A stretch of 36,453 bases of DNA from an uncultured Prevotella sp. GTDB lineage: Bacteria; Bacteroidota; Bacteroidia; Bacteroidales; Bacteroidaceae. A model generated the notes under the pieces. That model had not been told where the DNA came from, ran no database searches, and saw only the letters and a list, made by a program, of their open reading frames with translations. The number at the start of each line of letters is the position of its first letter. Position 1 is the first letter of the stretch. This document shows, in pieces, positions 9,717 to 16,316 of this stretch. The translations under genes were made by a program, and so were the position numbers. The stretch spans positions 1 through 36,453 of the forward strand of contig CAKPWR010000024.1 of NCBI GenBank assembly GCA_934196725.1. The letters are read 5' to 3'.

Positions 9717-11030
9717 ATGAAAAAAATAGTTATGATTTTAGCGGCAGCTGCCCAGTTTGCATGGGCTTGTGCACAAGTGGCACCTGCTGATAGACGTATG
9801 ACGAAGATGGGACTTACTGCAACCCAGTTGGCGCATTATATGGCGCCAGGTGTCAACCTTGGTAATACGATGGAAGCTTGCGATTGGAATGATATCTTTA
9901 CCAACAACGCCGGCTTGAAGTCGGAGACTTCCTGGCAGAATGACAAAACATCAGAAAGTTATATCCGGAGCTTGAAGAAGCAGGGATTTAACAGTCTTCG
10001 TATTCCCACCTCTTGGGTGGCTGGTCATATTGTAGACAGGGAGAAGATGACGATAGACCCAGCTTGGGTGCTTCGTATCAAGGAGATTGTGGATTACGGT
10101 CTCAATGCCGGACTCTGTGTCATCATCAACGAACATTGGGATGGCGGTTGGATGGAGCATGATGCTTTTACCAATCTGGTGAATGTTTCAGAACATAAGG
10201 AGATGTATCGCAAATTGTGGGTCAATATTGCCAAACAGTTTAAGGACTATGATCAGCGCCTACTCTTTGCGGCATTGAATGAACCTGGAGTAGGTGGAGC
10301 AAGTCCGCAGGCAAAGGGTGAAATGCTGGCTCCCGATAGCAAGGAGTTTGCCGACAGACTCCTGGAATATGAGCAGGTGTTCTTGGATGCCGTTCGTTCT
10401 ACCGGTGGCAAGAATGCCAAACGTGTACTCATCATGCAGGGTCCGAAGACGGAGATAGATCTGGCTGAGAAGGATACCTATGATATTGCCCGTCTCAAGG
10501 ATTCGGCAAAGAACCGGTTGATGGCAGAGGTACATTTCTATGATCCATATATCTTCACCCTGATGGACAAGGATGCCGATTGGGGCAAGGTGGCACTCTA
10601 CTGGAAGGGACATGCGCCTGCGGACGACCAGGGACGTACCGTCAATACCATCAGGTATGACAACAAGAATGTGGATGCCTATCAGCATATTACCAACCAG
10701 GTGATGAAGATGAAGAAGAAGTTCGTGGACAAGGGTTATCCTGTTGTCATCGGTGAATATGGTGCCAACCGCAAGGATGCTTCCCTCTATGGAGGTAATC
10801 AGAAACTGCATGATGAGAGTATGATGGCATGGTACAGTTGTGTTACTGCCGAAATGCTGAAGGCAGGTCTCATTCCATACGTCTGGGACATCAATGTGCA
10901 GCCTCTTCCTCACATGACGCTCTTCAACCGTGCCAAGGAAGTAGTCTCCGACTCTTATATATTTAAAGGTGTAGTAGATGGTGCTGCGATAGGTATGGAA
11001 ACCTATCACAAAATCTATCCTAAACCATGA
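9717..11030 (+). CDS. Secreted GH5 glycoside hydrolase, paralogue of the preceding gene
   Basis: A 437-aa protein with an N-terminal signal peptide. The end of the signal, AWACAQV, could be cut by signal peptidase I after ACA, or less likely read as a lipobox at Cys18. There is no BACON domain. The GH5 barrel shares its motifs with the gene at 7933: GVNLGNTMEACDW (45-57), LRIPTSW (94-100), INEHWDGGW (137-145), acid/base Glu189 in ALNEPG, HFYDPY (273-278) and nucleophile Glu347 in VIGEYGAN. The two genes clearly come from a tandem duplication followed by divergence: one stayed lipid-anchored, the other is probably periplasmic or released. It has its own -7 box and is followed by a GC-rich hairpin at 11034-11054. 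Exact substrate (glucan or glucomannan) is uncertain. Confidence 0.92.
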   Translation: MKKIVMILAAAAQFAWACAQVAPADRRMTKMGLTATQLAHYMAPGVNLGNTMEACDWNDIFTNNAGLKSETSWQNDKTSESYIRSLKKQGFNSLRIPTSWVAGHIVDREKMTIDPAWVLRIKEIVDYGLNAGLCVIINEHWDGGWMEHDAFTNLVNVSEHKEMYRKLWVNIAKQFKDYDQRLLFAALNEPGVGGASPQAKGEMLAPDSKEFADRLLEYEQVFLDAVRSTGGKNAKRVLIMQGPKTEIDLAEKDTYDIARLKDSAKNRLMAEVHFYDPYIFTLMDKDADWGKVALYWKGHAPADDQGRTVNTIRYDNKNVDAYQHITNQVMKMKKKFVDKGYPVVIGEYGANRKDASLYGGNQKLHDESMMAWYSCVTAEMLKAGLIPYVWDINVQPLPHMTLFNRAKEVVSDSYIFKGVVDGAAIGMETYHKIYPKP

Positions 11031-11033
11031 TAT

Positions 11034-11054
11034 CCGGGGCTCTCAGAGCCTCGG
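11034..11054 (+). terminator. GC-rich hairpin after second GH5 (weak terminator)
   Basis: CCGGGGCTC (11034-11042) pairs with GAGCCTCGG (11046-11054; one G-T pair) around a 3-base loop. There is no T run behind it, so it may slow or stabilise the 3' end and is less surely a true terminator. Confidence 0.5.
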
Positions 11055-11155
11055 ATTGTCAGGGGGAAAACAACTAAAAACTTACCAGATGAAACATTGG
11101 TAAAATAGTATCAGCATCTGCAATGATAGTATCATGCTTTTTGCCGGAAATGTCC

Positions 11156-11164
11156 TATCTTTGC
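11156..11164 (+). promoter_or_regulatory. Bacteroidetes -7 promoter box for 309-aa secreted protein
   Basis: TATCTTTGC is a perfect TAnnTTTGC match, 52 bases before the ATG at 11217. A TTG sits at 11141-11143, but the spacing (12 bases) is too short for a normal -33 box. It implies a separate transcript for the small protein. Confidence 0.68.
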
Positions 11165-11216
11165 ATCAGAAATCAATTAACAATGTTATTAATAAACCTA
11201 TTTAATTTTTAAGCTT

Positions 11217-12146
11217 ATGAAAAAGTTTTTTACTCTTATGGTAGCAACTTTTGCTGCAGTTTGTTCTTTTGCACAAAGTAGAACTACATTGTGGGAAGGT
11301 GAACAGATAATGGATGCAACATGGCCAAATGTTGGTGTTGAATTGACTAACCTCGCTACAGCCAAGGCTGGCGATAATATTGTAGTTACAGTTTCTAAAG
11401 TTGATGCTTCTATTAATAGTGCATGGCAGTGGGGCTCTCAGGTATTCTTGAAAGTCAATAGCGGTGCTGATGGCGGTTGGGTAGATATGGAAGGTACTTC
11501 TGCTGTAGGTTTAAAGGAACCAGGTGAGGCAAAGTTTGAAATTACAGATAAGGCTCTGGACCAGTTTAAGGGGGCTACCAGCTTTTTCGTTCAGGGCATG
11601 TGCGTTGTAGTTTCTAAGGTAGAATTGGAAAGTGCAGTAGCTACTACTTCTACTCAGATTTGGAGTGGTGAATGTGTATTCGGTAATTGGGCAGAAGGTT
11701 TCAATGTTCCTGCTGAAAAATTTGCTGATGCTTCTGCTGGTGACATATTGGAGTTTGTTTATACCACAGATACTAATACAAAGGAAACCTGGTGGCAGTT
11801 TAAAACAATCTTTTCTGGTACAGAGGAAACGTTATCTTCTAACAAGGGTGATTTGAATGAGTACGGTTGTGCTTCTGTTGCTAGCAGTAGTACATCTTAT
11901 AAGATTGTCTTGAATGCAGAGGATGTTGCTAAACTCAAGGAGACCGGTATGTTTGTGAATGGACATTTTATTATAGTTACTGCTGTCAATCTGATTCAGG
12001 CAGCTAAGGATCCTTCTACCGGCATTTCCAACGCTATGATCCTTACTCCTGCAAAGGCTGCAAAGACTTATAATCTTGCAGGTCAGCAGGTTGGCTCTTC
12101 TTACAAGGGCGTTGTTATTAAGTATGGAAAGAAGTTTGTTCAGTAA
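11217..12146 (+). CDS. Secreted protein with two tandem putative carbohydrate-binding modules and C-terminal tail
   Basis: A 309-aa protein with a signal peptide cut near SFAQ-S (residue 20). The rest is two similar modules, about 24-137 (starting TLWEGEQIMDATW) and 147-261 (starting QIWSGECVFGNW). Each has the order: opening Trp strand, AGD near the middle, Trp-rich strand, an LK or FK helix, and a closing V-x-x-V-x-L strand. A tail of about 40 residues follows (268-309, ending LAGQQVGSSYKGVVIKYGKKFVQ); similar tails are frequent on secreted Prevotella proteins and resemble type IX secretion sorting domains. No catalytic motif is visible. A glycan-binding role is inferred from module pattern and location. 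The C-terminal domain of the IPT lipoprotein at 16317-18335 shows a similar pattern. It has its own promoter box. Confidence 0.8.
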   Translation: MKKFFTLMVATFAAVCSFAQSRTTLWEGEQIMDATWPNVGVELTNLATAKAGDNIVVTVSKVDASINSAWQWGSQVFLKVNSGADGGWVDMEGTSAVGLKEPGEAKFEITDKALDQFKGATSFFVQGMCVVVSKVELESAVATTSTQIWSGECVFGNWAEGFNVPAEKFADASAGDILEFVYTTDTNTKETWWQFKTIFSGTEETLSSNKGDLNEYGCASVASSSTSYKIVLNAEDVAKLKETGMFVNGHFIIVTAVNLIQAAKDPSTGISNAMILTPAKAAKTYNLAGQQVGSSYKGVVIKYGKKFVQ

Positions 12147-12193
12147 TAGGGAGTGTTCTTATTTACTCTTAGTTTAATAATTGGTTTAAGCAC

Positions 12194-12228
12194 AAAGGGC
12201 TAGGTTGCGTGAGGCAGTCTAGCCCTTT
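12194..12228 (+). terminator. Hairpin terminator after 309-aa gene
   Basis: AAAGGGCTAG (12194-12203) pairs perfectly with CTAGCCCTTT (12219-12228), a 10-bp stem with a 15-base loop. The T run is short. It is the first of two hairpins between the converging units. Confidence 0.7.
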
Positions 12229-12273
12229 AAATTGCGTCGGGACGTATTTTCAGACCCATCGTGAGGAAAAAAT

Positions 12274-12304
12274 AAACGCAGGCAAATCCACTTTGCCTGC
12301 GTTT
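12274..12304. terminator. Bidirectional rho-independent terminator between convergent units A and B
   Basis: AAACGCAGGCAAA (12274-12286) and TTTGCCTGCGTTT (12292-12304) form a perfect 13-bp stem with a 5-base loop. A T run follows on the + side (12306-12311) and an A run precedes it (12267-12272), giving a T run on the - strand. It serves both the + unit ending at 12146 and the - unit ending at 12319. Confidence 0.93.
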
Positions 12305-12318
12305 GTTTTTTCTGTTTC

Positions 12319-13383
12319 TTAATGTTCCAGATACAAGCCGTTCAGCTTTTCCAGGAACACACTCACTTCATCGTTTACCATCTCCATGAAACCATGGGTC
12401 TTACTATTGGAAACTCCGGGATAAGGAGTGTAGTAATGCTCATTGATTGGTTCTCCTGCGTTTCTGCCGAACATCAGGTAAGCGATATGATGCTGTTTCA
12501 ATTGCGGCAGGAGAATATCAGCGAAGATACAGGAATCACCGATGGATTCGATGCCCGTTGTCATACCAAATGCATTGTTGTGCTCTTGGGCAAAAGGCAA
12601 TGCCTGAGCCACGATATCCTTGATGCTCTTCTGATAGAGTGGGAGATTGATGGCATCCTTTGACTGGAGATAAGTGATGTTGATGACATCGATATTATGG
12701 TCTGGATAACGTTCCATCAGCTTCTTGCCTGGCTGGTAGGTCTCCGAATAACCGTAAACCACATTCGTTATCTCCTCGTCTGATAAGCAGTCCTGTATCT
12801 TCTGATAAAGCTTACTGTAATCTTCCGCACTCAACTGGCAGTACCATGCCTTGCCGTCTATCGGTAGGAGGTTGAGAACCACTGGCGCCTTGATGCCGTA
12901 ACCATCTTGCAAGGTATCAAGATATTTGGCAACTTGCTGGGTGTATTCTTCCAGTTTGTCTTCATCTCCGTTGTAGTTCGGCATCGTCCAGTTCATGATG
13001 AGCAAGCCTCCCTTGCGGAAGTGGTTGAGCACATCTTCCCTGATTGCCTTGAATGGAACGCCGTCTGCATTCTGCTGCTTTCCGCTCTCGATGCCAGCTA
13101 GTTCATAGCCGTTGGCTGCTGGTCGGTAACCGCAGAGTGCCTTCAGGTCGCAGCGGTCGCTGTCGCATTCCCATCTGTTCCATCCCATTCCGCTCAGGGT
13201 TCCGTACATCTGTCCGATGAGGGTTCCCTTGTTGGCGAAGGCCTTGAGGTTGGTCTTCAGATTCTCCGTGCGGGTAGTAAGACCGCTCATGGCAATCTCA
13301 TCATACGATTTCTTTTTCTTGTCACCGCAGGAAGAGAAAGCCATGAGTGCTGCAAAAATCAATAATAAATATTTGATTCTCAT
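12319..13383 (-). CDS. GH26-like lipoprotein lacking catalytic residues (probable pseudoenzyme/binding protein)
   Basis: A 354-aa lipoprotein (AFSSC, Cys19). It aligns by eye over most of its length with the active GH26 at 26993: GTLIGQMYG with GIMLGHQDD; NADGVPFKAIREDVLNHFRKGG with NLDGVPFDRMRKEILAQHKRGG; NVVYGYSET with NIVWAWSPN; ERYPDHNIDVI with ERYPGNEFVDLV; and YLMFGRNAG with YVLFWRNAW. At the acid/base site, RPWHEMNGGW reads NLLPIDGKAW, so His is Pro174 and Glu is Ile175. The active-site His of SWHPWN is Thr133. The nucleophile site reads GMTTGIES; a Glu (279) is near, but not clearly in register. It is probably a surface protein that binds mannan without cutting. The gene starts 6 bases after the GH26-GH5 stop and is the last gene of unit B. 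Confidence 0.85.
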   Translation of the reverse strand: MRIKYLLLIFAALMAFSSCGDKKKKSYDEIAMSGLTTRTENLKTNLKAFANKGTLIGQMYGTLSGMGWNRWECDSDRCDLKALCGYRPAANGYELAGIESGKQQNADGVPFKAIREDVLNHFRKGGLLIMNWTMPNYNGDEDKLEEYTQQVAKYLDTLQDGYGIKAPVVLNLLPIDGKAWYCQLSAEDYSKLYQKIQDCLSDEEITNVVYGYSETYQPGKKLMERYPDHNIDVINITYLQSKDAINLPLYQKSIKDIVAQALPFAQEHNNAFGMTTGIESIGDSCIFADILLPQLKQHHIAYLMFGRNAGEPINEHYYTPYPGVSNSKTHGFMEMVNDEVSVFLEKLNGLYLEH

Positions 13384-13389
13384 CTTCTT

Positions 13390-15750
13390 TTATTCGTTAT
13401 AAGCCTTCTTCATGGCTTCTACCACGGTAGGCAAGGTCCACTGTGGCACACTTCTGTCTGTACCGTCGAAGATGCTCATCCAGTAGAAGGTAGCAACGCC
13501 GTAAGCCTTTGCCTGCTTCACGATGTCGGCAGCCTGGTCGGCAGCAGCCTGAATCTCGCTGGCAGAACTGTTCTTGCTGACGTTCTTGCTTCCATGAGTA
13601 CCGTATTCACCGATGATGCAAGGAATGCCCTTGCTGATGAACTTGTTGTTCAGACGGGTGAACATATTGGCGATTTCCTTGCTGCAGGAAGCATCCCATT
13701 TGCCTTTGGCAAACCAGTCCCAAGGAGCATAGGTGTGAACCTCTACTGCGATATGACCAGCTACCTTATCGGTAGGGATGGCGAGATTGCTCAATACGTC
13801 ATCACCGCTAGCTGCTGCATAGGTACTGATGATGAGGTTGCGGGTCTCGTTGTTGCCACCGGTAGCACGCACTGCATTCACAAAGCTCTGGGCATATCCG
13901 TTCAAACCCTTATAGCTGCTTGTACTCTTTGGCGCATTCCAGGTGTTGTCGGCATCCAGCATCTCGTTGTAGCCTTCGAATACCAGGTGCTGGTCGTAGT
14001 TCTTGAAACGGGTAGCAATCTGAGTCCAGAGACTCTCGAATTTTTCCTTATTCTCCTGATAGTTGGCTTCATCAGCCTTGATCCAGTGCTTCACATCCTC
14101 ACTGTCAGCACCTGTATCATGGTGAACATTGAGGATGCAGTACATTCCGTTATCAATCACGTAATCAACGATTTCCTGTATTCTGTTCATCCAGGCTTCA
14201 TCCACGGTTCCGTCAGCCTTCATGTGCTGGAACCAGGTAACAGGGATGCGGACAGAATTAAAACCGTTCTGCTTCAGGAAATCTACCATCGGTTTGGTGG
14301 TAGGAACCTGTCCCCAAGCTTTCTCGAAATCAGTAACCGAGTTGCTGTTCATGTTCATCCACATGGCAACCACATCTGTGCAGTTACCGAAGTTGGTACC
14401 GATACCCATGTTCTTCACTGCATCCACAGCGCTTTCCTCTACGTAGTTGGCATTCAGGTTTACCTGATCGCGGGTAATCACGTTCTTGCTGCTCAATGCC
14501 GCCTTCCACCAGTCGTTGGATGGCATATTGCTTCCATACCAAGGCATGAAGAAACTCCATTTAGCACCAGCGTTCCATGCCTCATCAATGCCGGCAGTAG
14601 CCGTATTGCTGTTGGCATCAGTACCGCACTCAGCCAGGGCAACGAGCTTGCCAGGATAGCGTGCCTGAATCTCCTGGAACTCCTGAGCCTGCTTGGTAGC
14701 ATCATAACCATAGAGGTCGCGACCGATGATATCTACATATTTGTCGCCAGGATACCAGTCGGCATCATTGTTATAGGTATTGGCATCGCCATTGTAGTTC
14801 TGTGTGGTCCAAGCCCATATCAGGTTGTGGATACCTTTGCTCTGGAAGTAATCAAACATGGTCTGCCAAAGCTTCTTGTAGGTCTCGGCACCATCATATC
14901 CCCACCAGAACCAGGACTTTCCCCAGCTGGCACCAGATTTCAGACAGGCATTACCGGCTGCCTCATGGAATGGACGCCAAACGGCAACAACGCCTGCATC
15001 CTGCAACTTCTGCAACACAGTCACTACCTTGTCCATTTCCTGATAGAACCACTTGTTCTCCCAAGAGCCTGCCGTCAATACGTTGGCAGCCTTGAAGGTG
15101 GTTTCGGATGGGGTGCAGGTCACACCGCTACCATCTGTTCCTGGAGTGGTGCTTTCTGTCTTAGGCACATTGAAGTGCCACATCAGTGATACCAGTCCAC
15201 CCTGGTCTGCCCAGTTGGTGACAGGGGTGATGTCGTTGTAGTTGATCCATCCGTTGGAACCCTGGTTAGGAACATAGATATGGATGAAATCATAGCAGTT
15301 CATGGCTGGATATTTGCCTGTTGCTTTATAAATCTTATCTGCTTCCTGGGTGTTCCAGTTAACGTTGGCGATGACCGAAGAGATGGTCTTGCTGCCGTAA
15401 TTCAGCTGCAGATACTTGTAGAGACGCTTGGTCTTCTCTGTAGCTGATGGGTCTGCGAGATTCACATCGCCCATTTCGCTTTCGTGATAGATAGAGAAGG
15501 AGATGTTGTTGATGTCGTTGATGTCGTAGGTTTCGAAAGCACCGAATTCTTCCAGTCCCGTCATCACGAATCCAACCTTTCCGTCTGCAGTATGAGTGAT
15601 TTTAGAAACAGGAGTCTGTCCGTCTGCTGTCAGATCCCAGACTTGCGATTTTCCGTTTCTCATGTTGATGGTCAACTTGTCCCCCTTAGTCTGTGCCAAG
15701 GCAGTGAATGAAATCATTACTGCCAGGAGTGAGAGTAATATTTTTTTCAT
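13390..15750 (-). CDS. Bifunctional GH26-GH5 beta-mannanase/endoglucanase
   Basis: A 786-aa protein with a signal peptide cut near LAQ-T (residue 20). Residues about 24-90 form a small beta domain that resembles the N-terminal part of the 151-aa protein just upstream. The GH26 domain (about 104-435) has WRPFHEAAGN with acid/base Glu263, SWFWWGYDG (279-287), IWAWTTQNYNGD (311-322) and nucleophile Glu374 in ALAECGTD. The GH5 domain (about 447-786) has GIGTNFGNCTD (449-459), VRIPVTW (500-506), LNVHHDTG (540-547), acid/base Glu596 in FEGYNEMLD and nucleophile Glu715 in IIGEYGTHG. Both active sites look intact. A GH26-GH5 enzyme with mannanase and carboxymethylcellulase activity is known from Prevotella bryantii B14, and the same architecture is seen here. 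Its start overlaps the previous stop by ATGA. Confidence 0.95.
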   Translation of the reverse strand: MKKILLSLLAVMISFTALAQTKGDKLTINMRNGKSQVWDLTADGQTPVSKITHTADGKVGFVMTGLEEFGAFETYDINDINNISFSIYHESEMGDVNLADPSATEKTKRLYKYLQLNYGSKTISSVIANVNWNTQEADKIYKATGKYPAMNCYDFIHIYVPNQGSNGWINYNDITPVTNWADQGGLVSLMWHFNVPKTESTTPGTDGSGVTCTPSETTFKAANVLTAGSWENKWFYQEMDKVVTVLQKLQDAGVVAVWRPFHEAAGNACLKSGASWGKSWFWWGYDGAETYKKLWQTMFDYFQSKGIHNLIWAWTTQNYNGDANTYNNDADWYPGDKYVDIIGRDLYGYDATKQAQEFQEIQARYPGKLVALAECGTDANSNTATAGIDEAWNAGAKWSFFMPWYGSNMPSNDWWKAALSSKNVITRDQVNLNANYVEESAVDAVKNMGIGTNFGNCTDVVAMWMNMNSNSVTDFEKAWGQVPTTKPMVDFLKQNGFNSVRIPVTWFQHMKADGTVDEAWMNRIQEIVDYVIDNGMYCILNVHHDTGADSEDVKHWIKADEANYQENKEKFESLWTQIATRFKNYDQHLVFEGYNEMLDADNTWNAPKSTSSYKGLNGYAQSFVNAVRATGGNNETRNLIISTYAAASGDDVLSNLAIPTDKVAGHIAVEVHTYAPWDWFAKGKWDASCSKEIANMFTRLNNKFISKGIPCIIGEYGTHGSKNVSKNSSASEIQAAADQAADIVKQAKAYGVATFYWMSIFDGTDRSVPQWTLPTVVEAMKKAYNE

Positions 15751-16202
15751 TGTCTTGCTACTTTGATGGATTTGTTATTGATTTTGATAATATATACGCC
15801 GTGGGTCAGTTCATCCAGTGGGATGATGGTCTTGTCGCCGGCGAGGATAGGAGAGAGGCTTACTGCCTTTCCGTCGAGAGCGAAGGCGCTCACCTTGTTG
15901 TGGGTTCCATCCACGATGATGCGGTCACCTTCGAAGGCAAACTTACTGTTGGTTTCAATTTGCTGGATGCCCGTAGTGGTACCGTAGGTGAAGGTAGAAA
16001 CCTTCCACAGTTCGTAACTGGCGGTAGTGGCAGTGGAAGTCACGGTCATCTTGTCATTCCCGAAGGTCACTTCCGGCAGAGTGCTCAATGCAAACTCTAT
16101 CTTGCTACCATCGTTGAATGATACGAACAGCGACTTGCCATCGGCAGCTTTGGCTGAGATGCAGCTCAAAGCCACCAGTAAGGATAATGCTATTTTCTTC
16201 AT
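15747..16202 (-). CDS. Small secreted protein with T9SS-like C-terminal tail, translationally coupled to GH26-GH5
   Basis: A 151-aa protein with a signal peptide (MKKIALSLLVALSCISAKAA). An N-terminal beta domain (about 23-75; LFVSFNDGSKIEFAL, PEVTFGNDKMTV, ELWKVSTFTYG) is of a kind common in Prevotella secreted proteins and also begins the GH26-GH5 enzyme. Residues about 88-151 resemble a type IX secretion C-terminal domain (VSAFALDGKAVS, PLDELTHGVYIIKINNKSIKV). There is no enzymatic domain between the two. The stop codon overlaps the GH26-GH5 start as ATGA, so translation is probably coupled. Function is unknown: it could be a partner or anchor of the enzyme, or what is left of a larger protein after its catalytic part was lost. 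A terminator-like hairpin lies just upstream. Confidence 0.8.
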   Translation of the reverse strand: MKKIALSLLVALSCISAKAADGKSLFVSFNDGSKIEFALSTLPEVTFGNDKMTVTSTATTASYELWKVSTFTYGTTTGIQQIETNSKFAFEGDRIIVDGTHNKVSAFALDGKAVSLSPILAGDKTIIPLDELTHGVYIIKINNKSIKVARQ

Positions 16203-16233
16203 ATCGGGTTAATGTTTTGGTTAAAATCAAAAA

Positions 16234-16262
16234 TGTGGCGCAGTTAATATAACTACGCCACA
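16234..16262 (-). terminator. Intra-operon hairpin terminator/attenuator between binding proteins and enzymes of unit B
   Basis: Read on the - strand, TGTGGCG then AGTT pairs with AACT then CGCCACA around the loop ATATT, with one mismatch. It is followed by TTTTTG and ATTTT. It looks like a normal intrinsic terminator but lies between two genes on the same strand. No -7 box is seen between it and the next start at 16202, so partial read-through is the likely way the enzymes are expressed. Confidence 0.8.
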
Positions 16263-16316
16263 AATTTACAAATTATATTTCACATAAATGCGTTTTTTAT
16301 GTTAAATATTTCTATC

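Noticed and set aside
13594..15189. Long + strand open frame (531 codons) opposite the GH26-GH5 gene
   Set aside because: It is fully antisense to an enzyme with two intact active sites; no family motif, promoter or leader. Open frames of this kind arise from the codon bias of the real gene.
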